DNA from: BPGX01 sp035405785 | Lineage (GTDB): Bacteria > Bacteroidota > Bacteroidia > B-17B0 > Aurantibacillaceae | NCBI GenBank assembly: GCA_035405785.1 | Contig: DAONJS010000001.1 | Location: 510,388-574,387 of the forward strand | Direction of reading: 5' to 3' | Length of the DNA: 64,000 nt | In this document: in pieces, positions 17,759 through 26,630 of the stretch | How positions within the stretch are numbered: the first letter of the stretch is position 1 | How the letters are laid out: every line of letters begins with the position of its first letter | Made by a program: the position numbers and the translations under genes | The notes under the pieces: model-generated | Database searches by the model: none | What the model was told of the DNA's origin: nothing | The model's input: the letters and a program-made list of their open reading frames with translations, nothing else

Positions 17759-18634
17759 TTACTGCACCACTTTGGTAGCCGTAATAACACTTGCCATATT
17801 AAAAAATCCTACTGCCTTTAATTCTGCACCATCTGGTGTGATAATGTTTGTTTTAGAATTTTCTAATGTGGTAGCAAAAAGACCTTGATTATTTGTGTTA
17901 TTAATAATTTGCTGAAACATATTAAAACATTGCTCTGATATTGAATGTATTTCAACTCTGCAAGTATCATATTTTTGAAAATATTCTCCAAATGGTGTAA
18001 TGGCTTCTGCAATGTTTGGTGTGAAAACATATCCATCTGCACGAACACCGCCACTTCCGCCGCTTGCACCATCGTATGCTAAATTAATATCAGAGGTTTT
18101 TCCAAAAAACTTGCCATTTCTGAATGATTTTATCCAGTAAAAATCAGGAATTTGTCCTGGTACATCTCTTCCCCACATTATACACTTGTATCCTTCTTTT
18201 CCTGAAAAATTATTTTTATCATATTTCACTTGAATGCTGTCAATAATTGCTGTTCGTTTTTGTAATGCAGTTGCTGAATAAGTTACACCTTTATAAATAA
18301 CTTGTAGTTGATATAAATGATTAACTCTTGCTATTGTATCAGTTGGTGAAAGTGTGTAGGTATAATAACCATTACTTGAATAATTAAATGTATAAGTTGC
18401 ATTTGCAGTCAAATCTTTTAATAATACTTGTGCATCAGGAATGGCTGTAACATTGTTTGAATTGTCAAAATAATCTTGAGATAAAGTTACTCTTATTTTT
18501 TGTGTTTCTCGTAAATCGTTGACAAATGCATCAATAACTAATAATTTTTTTCCTTGTTCTAATTTTACTTGAACAACATCTTCACAAGATGAAAGCACTA
18601 TTGCAAATAATAAATATGTAATTAATTTTTTCAT
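17759..18634 (-). CDS. DUF4249 lipoprotein, partner of the TonB receptor
   Basis: 291 residues from the ATG at 18634; the frame is open to 18688, but the shorter start gives a proper lipoprotein signal (FAIVLSSCEDV, Cys17). DUF4249 proteins are outer-membrane lipoproteins almost always coded directly after a TonB receptor, a pairing analogous to SusC/SusD but not homologous to it. Here the receptor ends only 10 bp upstream. The domain begins with KKLLVIDAFVNDLRETQKIRVTLSQDYFDN and has a Gly/Ser-rich loop (YDGASGGSGGVRADGY) in the middle. It probably helps capture or release the receptor's substrate, which is unknown. Confidence 0.88.
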   Translation of the reverse strand: MKKLITYLLFAIVLSSCEDVVQVKLEQGKKLLVIDAFVNDLRETQKIRVTLSQDYFDNSNNVTAIPDAQVLLKDLTANATYTFNYSSNGYYTYTLSPTDTIARVNHLYQLQVIYKGVTYSATALQKRTAIIDSIQVKYDKNNFSGKEGYKCIMWGRDVPGQIPDFYWIKSFRNGKFFGKTSDINLAYDGASGGSGGVRADGYVFTPNIAEAITPFGEYFQKYDTCRVEIHSISEQCFNMFQQIINNTNNQGLFATTLENSKTNIITPDGAELKAVGFFNMASVITATKVVQ

Positions 18635-18644
18635 AGTATTAGTT

Positions 18645-20999
18645 TTAAAAATTAAAGTTCCATGTAATTGCAGGTACAATGCTTCCAATTACAGAAAATC
18701 TAACTGCCTGCGTTTCGTTTGGATTATCAGGATTAGTGCGGAAATAAATAGTGTAAGCATTTCTGCGATTGTATACATTGTAAATACTGAATACTAATTG
18801 ATTTTTGAATTTTTTAGTTTTAAGTGCATCTATGTTCCATGTAGCACCTACATCTAATCTGTGATAAGGAGTTACTCTAAAATTATTTCTTTGATTAGTA
18901 GTGTTGTACGGAACATTGTAACCTTGAATTTGAAATTTAGCATCTGGAAAAGTTGCAGGTGTTCCTGTTAAATAAACAAAGGTGAGAGATACACTCCATT
19001 TTTTTGTAATATCATAAGTATTGACAAAATTAATAAGATGAGTGCGGTCATATTTGGATAAAAACCAATAATTATTAGATATGCCTTGCACTTTTCTTTC
19101 AGTGCGAGAGAGTGTATAACTTATCCATCCGTTCCATTTTCCTTTTGTCTTTTTGATAAAAAGTTCTAATCCATACGCTCTGCCAATGCCTTGCAAGAAT
19201 TGAGATTCAATGTATTTATTGATAAGTAAATCAGCATTATCAATATAATCTAATTGATTTTGAAAATACTTGTAAAACACTTCAGCAGATGTTTCTAATG
19301 TGTTGTTGAAAAAGTTTCTGAAATAACCAAGAGCCAACTGGTCTGCAATTAAAGGTTTTACATTATTTGTAGATGGTGTATAAACATCTAATGGTGTAGT
19401 AGCCGCAGTGTTTGAAACAATTTGAATATATTGTAACATTCTGTTGTAACTCCATTTAATTGAACTCTTTTGATTGATGACATAATTTGCTGAAAATCTT
19501 GGTTCAGGATAAAAATAATTTTTGATAGGTGATAATAAATCAGAAACTTTTTCTTCTTTATCTACTGGTTTAGCAATACCGGGAGTAGTATCTCTGTATG
19601 TATATTTTGTAGTATTTCCAAGATAGGTAAAATTTGAAAAGCGTATTCCATATTCAATTGTAAATTTATCGTTTATTTTTTGTTCATTGCTAATGTAAGC
19701 GGCTAATTCGTTAGCATATTTTTTTTCTAAACTTAAATCAGTTGTTTTCCCTTCAACGTCTGAAATAATAGCAGTAGTAGGATTGAATTGATACAAAATA
19801 TCTTGAATGCCAAAGCGAACAGTATTATTAGGATTGATATACCAACTTAAATCTGATTTTGCAGAATAATTGACAATGTTAGCACGCCATTCAAATTTTT
19901 GATTATTTCCTGGTTGAGTAAAAATAATTTTGTAATCGTAGTTGCTATAAAATGCAGTTAAATTCATAAACAAACGAGAATTAAAAATATGATTCCATCT
20001 TAAAGTTGTTGTAGCATTTCCCCAGTTAAATGTAAATCCTGCACCAAAAACATCTCTTCCAAAATAACCACTTAAAAATATCACATCTTTATCGCTGATT
20101 CTGTAATTAAGTTTTGCAGTTAAATCATAAAAGTAAAATTGTGCATCTTTTAATGAAGGTTGTTTTTTACTTAAAAATGGTTTTGCAAGCACATCAATAT
20201 AACTTCTTCTACCTGCAATGATGAATGATGATTTTTCTTTTTGTATAGGTCCTTCAAATGAAAATCTTGAAAAAATTGTTCCAATGCCACCATTGCCTTC
20301 AAACTTTTTATTGTTTCCTTCTTTTAATCTTACATCTAATACAGAAGATGCTCTGCCACCGTATTGTGAAGGTATGCCGCCTTTGTATAACTTTAAATCT
20401 TTCACAGCATCAGGATTAAACACAGAAAAAAATCCAAACAAATGAGAAGAATTAAATACTGGTGCGTCGTCTAACAATATAAGATTTTGGTCTACATTCC
20501 CACCACGCACATTAAAACCAGAAGCACCTTCACCTACATTTGTTACACCAGGCAATAGTTGCACTGCTTTTACAATATCTACTTCACCAAGCAAAGCAGG
20601 AATTTTTTCAACTTGTTTTATATCTAGTTTTGCAACACTCATTTCAATACTTTTTACATTTTTATCTTCTGCTTCACTTGCAATTTCTACTTCTTCTAAC
20701 TGTGTGCTGGCTTCTTCTAATTCAATGTTAAGTTTGATATTTTCATTTAAATTGATTTCTTTTTCAAATAGTTGATAACCAAGAATTGTTACAACAATAT
20801 TATGTTTTCCTGCTGGAAGTGTTAATGAATAAAAACCATATTCATTTGTAGATACACCAATAGAAGTATTTTTCTTACTAACGATTGCACCAATAATGGC
20901 TTCACCATTCTTTTTGTCTTTTACATATCCTTGAATAGTAAATTTTTGTTGTGCTAATAAAATACTTGGTAAAAAAATGAGAAAAAATTTTAGTTTCAT
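18645..20999 (-). CDS. TonB-dependent receptor with carboxypeptidase-regulatory domain
   Basis: 784 residues. Signal peptide (MKLKFFLIFLPSILLAQQ), CarboxypepD_reg-like domain (about 22-98, GYVKDKKNGEAIIGAIVS), plug (about 115-225: VEKIPALLGEVDIVKAVQLLPGV, GASGFNVRGGNVDQNLILLD, LFGFFSVFNPDAVKDLKLYKGGIPSQYGGRASSVLDV), then a beta barrel ending VPAITWNFNF. The plug motifs assign it to the receptor group that travels with DUF4249 lipoproteins. It imports an unidentified ligand with TonB energy. The upstream gap to polX is 56 bp. Confidence 0.93.
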   Translation of the reverse strand: MKLKFFLIFLPSILLAQQKFTIQGYVKDKKNGEAIIGAIVSKKNTSIGVSTNEYGFYSLTLPAGKHNIVVTILGYQLFEKEINLNENIKLNIELEEASTQLEEVEIASEAEDKNVKSIEMSVAKLDIKQVEKIPALLGEVDIVKAVQLLPGVTNVGEGASGFNVRGGNVDQNLILLDDAPVFNSSHLFGFFSVFNPDAVKDLKLYKGGIPSQYGGRASSVLDVRLKEGNNKKFEGNGGIGTIFSRFSFEGPIQKEKSSFIIAGRRSYIDVLAKPFLSKKQPSLKDAQFYFYDLTAKLNYRISDKDVIFLSGYFGRDVFGAGFTFNWGNATTTLRWNHIFNSRLFMNLTAFYSNYDYKIIFTQPGNNQKFEWRANIVNYSAKSDLSWYINPNNTVRFGIQDILYQFNPTTAIISDVEGKTTDLSLEKKYANELAAYISNEQKINDKFTIEYGIRFSNFTYLGNTTKYTYRDTTPGIAKPVDKEEKVSDLLSPIKNYFYPEPRFSANYVINQKSSIKWSYNRMLQYIQIVSNTAATTPLDVYTPSTNNVKPLIADQLALGYFRNFFNNTLETSAEVFYKYFQNQLDYIDNADLLINKYIESQFLQGIGRAYGLELFIKKTKGKWNGWISYTLSRTERKVQGISNNYWFLSKYDRTHLINFVNTYDITKKWSVSLTFVYLTGTPATFPDAKFQIQGYNVPYNTTNQRNNFRVTPYHRLDVGATWNIDALKTKKFKNQLVFSIYNVYNRRNAYTIYFRTNPDNPNETQAVRFSVIGSIVPAITWNFNF

Positions 21000-21055
21000 A
21001 ATTAAAAAATTGCGACAAAACTAAGGAAACTATTATTGTTTTTATAGTTTCTAAA

Positions 21056-22657
21056 TTACTTTTTAAATATTTTTAGTAAATCCTTCAAATGAAAAGTATT
21101 GATACAATTTTCTTTTTTAAGCCCTGCTTTTTGTGCTACCATTACACCATACAAAGTATCTTGAATAGCCGTTGCACTATGAGCATCTGGGTTAATAGCA
21201 ATATAAACACCTTTTTCAACACAATATCTAATCCATCTCCAATCAATATCTAACCTGTAAGTGTTAGCGTTTAATTCAATAACTACTTTGTTAGCAGCAC
21301 AAGCATCAATGATTTTTTTATGATTAACAGGATAACCTTTTCTGATAAGTAATAATCTGCCTGTTGGATGTCCGAGAATGTTTGTATAGGGATTTTCTAT
21401 GGCTTTAATGATTCTTTCCGTAGCTTCTTTTTCGCTCATTTCAAAATGACTATGAATAGATGCTACTACAAAGTCAAATTGTTTTAATATATCTTCGTCA
21501 TAATCAAGGTTACCATTTTTTAGAATATCGCTTTCAATGCCTTTTAGTATTTTGAAATTTTTGAATTGATGATTTAATTTTTCAATTTCCTGATGTTGTT
21601 CTAATACTCTTTCTGGTGATAAGCCATTAGCATAAGTAGCAGATTGAGAATGATCGCATATTCCAAGATATTCAAATCTTTGCTGATGAGTGTATATTGC
21701 CATTTCTTCAAGAGTATTCACACCATCGCTATATGTAGAGTGGCAATGCAAAATGCCTTTGAAATCAGTATATTCAATAGGATGAGAAACAGGTTTTATT
21801 GCTGAGCAATAGAAAAATTCTGAGATATCTTCTCTTTGTGGTGGCAAAATATAAGCCGTATCAAGTGATGCAAATACTTCTTTTTCTGAATTAAATTTTT
21901 TGTGAGACAAATTATAAAAATGAATACTTTCCAAAAAATCTTTGCTCCCTGTTGTTTCTACTAATTTGTAATAATATTCATTTTCATTAACAGAATGTAT
22001 AACAACAGGAATTGAAGATAATTGCTGAATCTGATGTAATAAGTGATGTGAAATTTTTTGAGTAGTAATAAATTCTATTTGTTTAATAATTTCGCAATGT
22101 CTTCTTAATTCTCCTGTAATTTCAGCATTGATTTGATGTTGCTTTAATAAATTAATAATGTCTTTTGCGATATTGAGAGCAATACCGAGTTGTAATTTAT
22201 TTTTACTTTGAATATAGAAGTGAATGTTTTCAATGAGTGTTTGTTGTGTTTTACTACTGAAACCTTTTAATTTAGTGAGTTCATTATTTTCTGCGGCTTT
22301 AAGAAGGTCATCTATATTTGTGATATTTAATTCTTTCCATAATTTATATACCTTTGATGATCCTAATCCTCTGATGTTAAGCAATTCTACTACTGAGGTT
22401 GGTGTTTGTTTTTCGTATTCATCTAATTCTTTAATTTTTCCATAAATTAAAATTTCTTTTATTTTTTCAAGAATGTTTTTTCCAATTCCTTTGATAGATG
22501 AAAGTTGTTGATAGTTGTCAAGTGTAATTTCCCGATTTAATTTTTCAATAATAGAAGCGGCATTTGCAATAGCACGAATTTTAAAAACATTTTCTTGGTG
22601 AAGTTCCATTAATTTTGATAGTTGATGAAATTGTTCTGCAATGAGTAAATTGTTCAT
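21056..22657 (-). CDS. polX: PolX-like protein: helix-hairpin-helix, degenerate polymerase domain, intact PHP domain
   Basis: 533 residues. HhH motifs at 54-62 (SIKGIGKNI), 94-102 (NIRGLGSSK) and 129-137. The polymerase palm motif at 181-197 reads GELRRHCEIIKQIEFIT, where active PolX has G-S-x-R-R and then D-x-D: the aspartates are Gln and Glu, and I find no D-L-R for the third carboxylate, though TGSKDF remains. The PHP phosphoesterase domain (about 300-533) keeps H304, H306 (LHCHSTYSDG), D335/H336, E375, H402, H430, D491 and H493. I expect nuclease or phosphatase activity without DNA polymerisation. It overlaps ispD upstream by 4 bp. Confidence 0.9.
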   Translation of the reverse strand: MNNLLIAEQFHQLSKLMELHQENVFKIRAIANAASIIEKLNREITLDNYQQLSSIKGIGKNILEKIKEILIYGKIKELDEYEKQTPTSVVELLNIRGLGSSKVYKLWKELNITNIDDLLKAAENNELTKLKGFSSKTQQTLIENIHFYIQSKNKLQLGIALNIAKDIINLLKQHQINAEITGELRRHCEIIKQIEFITTQKISHHLLHQIQQLSSIPVVIHSVNENEYYYKLVETTGSKDFLESIHFYNLSHKKFNSEKEVFASLDTAYILPPQREDISEFFYCSAIKPVSHPIEYTDFKGILHCHSTYSDGVNTLEEMAIYTHQQRFEYLGICDHSQSATYANGLSPERVLEQHQEIEKLNHQFKNFKILKGIESDILKNGNLDYDEDILKQFDFVVASIHSHFEMSEKEATERIIKAIENPYTNILGHPTGRLLLIRKGYPVNHKKIIDACAANKVVIELNANTYRLDIDWRWIRYCVEKGVYIAINPDAHSATAIQDTLYGVMVAQKAGLKKENCINTFHLKDLLKIFKK

Positions 22658-23340
22658 AGTTTATTTTGTTCTAAAATTAAACGAGCCATTTCAAAGTCAA
22701 TGGGATAAGTTATTTTAATGTTATTTTTTTCACCTTCACACAAGTTTATTTTTTCACCATAAGTTTCTAAAACATTTGCTTCATCTGTAAATATAGGTTG
22801 ATATTTTTGTTGAAATGCTTTGTAAAGTATAGAAAATTCAGCACATTGAGGTGTTTGAATAATTACAAATTGACTTCTGTCGGCCATTGTATTTTCATTG
22901 TTTTTAATAATGCGAATACTTTCGTTAAGTGGAATAGATGGAATTGCATTACCTTTTTCAGAGGCCATATTAAAACATCTTTGTATCAATGATTGAGACG
23001 CACAAGGTCTTGCGGCATCATGCACAGCAACTATACCAGAAAAATTTTTGGAGTGTAAAAACTCTAAACCATTTTTGACAGAATGAAAGCGGGTTTCTCC
23101 TCCTTTTGTGATAAAGATATTATAATTATTAGAAAAAAATTTTTGAATTAAATTTTGACAAACATTGATATAATTAGGATGGCAAACTATTACAGCCATT
23201 AAATCAGAATGAAATTTCAAAAATGCATTTAATGAGTGAATGATTACTGGAATTTGATTGATTTCAACAAATTGTTTAGGAATTTTTTGCTGGCTTCTTT
23301 CGCCTATTCCACCTGCTACTAAAACAAGAGCGTAGTTCAT
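22654..23340 (-). CDS. ispD: 2-C-methyl-D-erythritol 4-phosphate cytidylyltransferase
   Basis: 228 residues. Third enzyme of the MEP pathway, joining CTP and MEP. The nucleotide loop LVLVAGGIGERSQQKIPKQF is at the N-terminus (usually A-A-G-x-G; here V-A-G-G-I-G), with VAVHDAARPC and the late TDEANVLE motif present. It overlaps polX by 4 bases (ATGA), so the two are translationally coupled. The m4C methyltransferase stop is 50 bp upstream. Confidence 0.95.
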   Translation of the reverse strand: MNYALVLVAGGIGERSQQKIPKQFVEINQIPVIIHSLNAFLKFHSDLMAVIVCHPNYINVCQNLIQKFFSNNYNIFITKGGETRFHSVKNGLEFLHSKNFSGIVAVHDAARPCASQSLIQRCFNMASEKGNAIPSIPLNESIRIIKNNENTMADRSQFVIIQTPQCAEFSILYKAFQQKYQPIFTDEANVLETYGEKINLCEGEKNNIKITYPIDFEMARLILEQNKL

Positions 23341-23390
23341 TTAATGAGAAATTTACAATAAGAATTTAAAATAAAAAAATAGATAAACAT

Positions 23391-24644
23391 TTATATTTTT
23401 TTCATGATTACTATGTATTCATTATTCATAGTATTATCTGTTTTACCAATTTGGTTTGTTGGGCTATTAATCCTTGGCATTCTTTTATTTGGGATGTTTC
23501 TAATAATTGTATTAACATGCTTAAATCCATTTTCTTCAAAAAATAATTTTGTGATTTCATCGGTAGGCAAGGTTAAACCTTTTACTTTTCTATTTCCCAC
23601 TACATAGCAAGCAAAAGAATTTTTTTTAAGTGTTTTGGAAACATTTTTAATTGAATGGTAATAATCAAAATAAAAACTAAATACTTCTTCAGCCCTTTTT
23701 TGGTCAAGTTTATTTATTTCTGTTATAATATTGTCAATTGTATCAATATCAAATTTTTCAATTTTCATTCTTTTCCCACCCATTAATTGATTATCAATTT
23801 TATTCGCTTCTTCAATTCCTAACCATTGATTGGCTAATCTAGAAAATTGTCCGTATGCGACAGTTGTTCTACTATCACCATAAGGTGGGGATGTTACAAT
23901 TATATCTATTGATTTTTCTTCAATATATTCAATAGAATAAACAGAATTAAAATCTTTTACTATTGATTTTACATTTTTATTGTTAATTGCTTTGTTAAAT
24001 TCTATAAGACCCTTTTTATTGCGAGATAATTTATTTAACATTATTGCAAAAACATTAGGTTTAAAATTTTGCCTTTGTTTTTCACTCATTCTAAATAATT
24101 TAAACTCACTGTTTTTAGTATATGAACATTCTCTTACTGTTTCACTAAATGCTACATAAAAGAAATTCTTAATTTCTTCATTTGTAATTTTATCTATGAA
24201 TTGTTTGATTATTGCTAAATTTTCTTGAACTGTCTTTGAAAACCAAAAATCAATATTATTAAAGTTTGGAAGAATTATGTTTGGTTTATTTATTCCAAAA
24301 TTCAATGAAAAAGCAATATCATTAAATTCCTTTAAATATAAATCCAAAATTTGAATATCAATTCTTGTAGTTTTAGTTTTTGCGATTAATCTGGCTAGTG
24401 GATTTAAATCAGTTCCAATTGCATTTATACCCTTTAAATTTGCTTCTACTAAAGATGTCCCTGTTCCACAATATGGGTCAAATAACATTTTTGCATTGTT
24501 ACCAAAAGTAATAATTAATCTTTCTGCAATTTGTGGAATCATCATTGCAGGATAATTATGAAAACAATGTGTGTATGTCTTTGTGTTTTCGTTTCTAAAA
24601 TCCCATGAATTATCAATACATTTCTTTTCAGCAACTACTTGCAT
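23391..24644 (-). CDS. DNA methyltransferase (probable N4-cytosine), partner of the MvaI/BcnI-type endonuclease
   Basis: 417 residues. SAM-binding motif I is DPYCGTGTSLVEA (56-68), and catalytic motif IV is TSPPYG (251-256). The S-P-P-Y form is typical of N4-cytosine enzymes, and motif I preceding IV with a long insertion between is consistent with that class. The endonuclease gene ends 2 bp upstream on the same strand, so this is the modification half of a type II system. MvaI and BcnI (CCWGG, CCSGG) are protected by N4-methylcytosine, which agrees. The exact target cannot be read from sequence. Confidence 0.9.
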   Translation of the reverse strand: MQVVAEKKCIDNSWDFRNENTKTYTHCFHNYPAMMIPQIAERLIITFGNNAKMLFDPYCGTGTSLVEANLKGINAIGTDLNPLARLIAKTKTTRIDIQILDLYLKEFNDIAFSLNFGINKPNIILPNFNNIDFWFSKTVQENLAIIKQFIDKITNEEIKNFFYVAFSETVRECSYTKNSEFKLFRMSEKQRQNFKPNVFAIMLNKLSRNKKGLIEFNKAINNKNVKSIVKDFNSVYSIEYIEEKSIDIIVTSPPYGDSRTTVAYGQFSRLANQWLGIEEANKIDNQLMGGKRMKIEKFDIDTIDNIITEINKLDQKRAEEVFSFYFDYYHSIKNVSKTLKKNSFACYVVGNRKVKGLTLPTDEITKLFFEENGFKHVNTIIRNIPNKRMPRINSPTNQIGKTDNTMNNEYIVIMKKI

Positions 24645-24646
24645 AT

Positions 24647-25327
24647 TTAAATATCTTTTATATTACTAAAGAGTAATGGTAATTTATCTTCATAAGTCCT
24701 AAATCCAGTACCATGATTTCTTGCCCTTGTACCTTTGTCATGCAATCTCAAATCTACAAGTATGTTTTCTGCTTTGAATTGATTAGCAAGTAAATGAGGG
24801 GTTGTGTTTTTCATTAATTGAGCTCTATAAAAATGAAAATATTCTTTACCATCTCTTTCTTCTGTAAATGCTGACACAAATAATAAGGCAGGTATTTTTT
24901 GGATAAAGCGATTGGCTAAGTCTTCTAATTTCCATTTTGCAATAATTTCTCCTGATATGTGTCTAACTGATATTTCTTTTTCATTAACATGCAAAAATAA
25001 GCCAGCACTATTTGGTTTTAAACTCATTGTATAATATAAACCTTTTCTACCATTCTTATCTACGCTACCGTATTTTCTCACCGCTTCAAGGGGCGGAATT
25101 TGCCATACTTTGTTGTTAAATGTAAATAGTGTTATTAAATTATTCCCATTAGTTCTGTGTGCTTTTATTTCAATGTTTTTTATATCTGGTTCAGCGATAT
25201 TATTTTCTTTTAGACCTAATAAAGTTTCAAAAGTATATCCTATCCCTGTAGGACCATTTCTTAATGAAGGTACAAAGCCTTTCTTTTTTATTTCTTCAAA
25301 TTTAATTTTAAATTCTTTTAGATTCAT
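24647..25327 (-). CDS. MvaI/BcnI-family type II restriction endonuclease
   Basis: 226 residues, the usual length for this family of monomeric nicking/cleaving enzymes. The motif G-x-G-Y-T-F-E-T-L-L-G (28-38) and the later I-E-I-K-A-H-R (52-58) give E34, D48, E53 and K55. These have the same spacing as the active-site residues I recall for MvaI (E36, D50, E55, K57). The C-terminal half has LVDLRLHDKGTRARNHGTGFR, which carries conserved basic residues that likely contact DNA. The start codon is 2 bp from the stop of the T9SS protein upstream, and the methyltransferase follows 2 bp later: a compact endonuclease-first R-M operon. Confidence 0.9.
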   Translation of the reverse strand: MNLKEFKIKFEEIKKKGFVPSLRNGPTGIGYTFETLLGLKENNIAEPDIKNIEIKAHRTNGNNLITLFTFNNKVWQIPPLEAVRKYGSVDKNGRKGLYYTMSLKPNSAGLFLHVNEKEISVRHISGEIIAKWKLEDLANRFIQKIPALLFVSAFTEERDGKEYFHFYRAQLMKNTTPHLLANQFKAENILVDLRLHDKGTRARNHGTGFRTYEDKLPLLFSNIKDI

Positions 25328-25329
25328 TT

Positions 25330-26397
25330 TTATCTAATTATTGTTACATTTCCTTTAAAAATTCCTTTATCTGTGCCTGTATCAAGGACATAAAAGTAAG
25401 TGCCCGTAGGAACTTGTTCTCCATTGATAGTGCCATCCCAGTCATTTTTGTAGGATCTTTTGAAATAAATTTTTTGTCCATAACGATTGTAAATAGTCAA
25501 AGAATTATCAGGATATTTTTCTATGTTTGCAATGTAAAACACATCGTTGATGCCATCATTATTAGGTGTGAAAGTGTTGTAAAATATCAATTCATCGTTT
25601 GGAATAACACGAATAATAACTGTATTTGAAGCGATACATCCTGTTGAATAAATAGATGAAACGGTATAGATAATTGTGGATGGTGGAGAAGCATCTGGAT
25701 TTTGTGTTTGCCCATATGGAATGGTTAAAAAATACGGTGGTTTCCATGTGTATTGTCCTGTGCCTCCATTTACATGCAGGGTTACTAGTTCGCCTTGTTT
25801 AATAGTAGTATCTTGTGGTTTTACATTTAATGGAACTGGTGCAATGGTAATGTTTAATAAATCTATGTAACTGCAAGTGCCGTCATTTATGTAAAGTGTA
25901 TAAGTGATGCCAGAGGTAGAAGTATCTGGTGTTGAAACAGGATTAGGAGAATAAGCATTATCTAAATATGTAGTGGGCATCCATGTAAACGTGCAAGAAG
26001 AACAATTTGTATTTGTAGGTGATCCTAATGTAACTACTGAATAGGTACCTTTGCAGATAAAAATATCTTCACCAGCAGAATAATTATCAATATTACTTTT
26101 AAATATATGAATTGTATCTTTACATACTTCACCTGTTTTGTCTTTTACAATTAAAACATAAAAAGGACTTTGATATGAAGATAAAACGGGATTTGCAACA
26201 GTGTCGCTGCTTAAACCTGTTGATGGTGACCACGAATAAGTGTATGGTGCTACACCACCAGAAGCAGTTGGGCTACCGCCAAGCATATAGGTAGATTGAG
26301 GACAGAAGGTAAAATCATTTCCAGCATTACATATAAGTTGAGCATAATTAGAATAATTAATCAGAATAATCAATATGGCAAATAAAAATTTTTTCAT
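25330..26397 (-). CDS. Secreted Ig/PKD-like protein with T9SS type B (gliding-associated) C-terminal domain
   Basis: 355 residues. Signal peptide (1-19, ending NYAQ), then PKD/Ig-like repeats with CNAGNDFTFCPQSTYMLGGSPTASGGVAPYTYSWSP and similar blocks. It ends in a type B sorting domain (about 268-355: FYNTFTPNNDGINDVFYI, IYNRYGQKIYF, WDGTINGEQVPTGTYFYVL). Type B domains are exported by T9SS and are handled with PorP/SprF-family partners, one of which is coded at 43074. It is probably a surface or adhesion protein. The ATG is about 230 bp from the next gene upstream, across a palindromic repeat. Confidence 0.88.
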   Translation of the reverse strand: MKKFLFAILIILINYSNYAQLICNAGNDFTFCPQSTYMLGGSPTASGGVAPYTYSWSPSTGLSSDTVANPVLSSYQSPFYVLIVKDKTGEVCKDTIHIFKSNIDNYSAGEDIFICKGTYSVVTLGSPTNTNCSSCTFTWMPTTYLDNAYSPNPVSTPDTSTSGITYTLYINDGTCSYIDLLNITIAPVPLNVKPQDTTIKQGELVTLHVNGGTGQYTWKPPYFLTIPYGQTQNPDASPPSTIIYTVSSIYSTGCIASNTVIIRVIPNDELIFYNTFTPNNDGINDVFYIANIEKYPDNSLTIYNRYGQKIYFKRSYKNDWDGTINGEQVPTGTYFYVLDTGTDKGIFKGNVTIIR

Positions 26398-26470
26398 AAA
26401 ATATGATGTGCAAATTTAAATAAAATAAATTGTTATTATTCAATACACAAAAATAAAATAACTTGAATGA

Positions 26471-26562
26471 ACCACAATAGACACATAGAACACATAGATT
26501 TTCACATAGAATATATTTTAAACACTTTGTGTTTTATATTGTGTTCTTTGATTCTATGTGGT
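26471..26562. repeat. Imperfect palindrome of the cacatag / ctatgtg type
   Basis: Bases 26471-26518 (accacaatagacacatag and following) are mirrored by the end of the block (gtgttctttgattctatgtggt). This gives a weak hairpin of about 92 bases between two T9SS genes. It has the same design as the element at 6806-6910, with a different core word. Confidence 0.55.
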
Positions 26563-26630
26563 GCAAGTGTTATATGGGGCTGAATGGTAAAAATAAATTT
26601 ATTATTGGCAGATTTTTATGAAAACATTTT

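Noticed and set aside
24647..25327. Defence island
   Set aside because: Apart from the R-M pair there is no other defence gene nearby; flanking genes are T9SS, ispD and polX.
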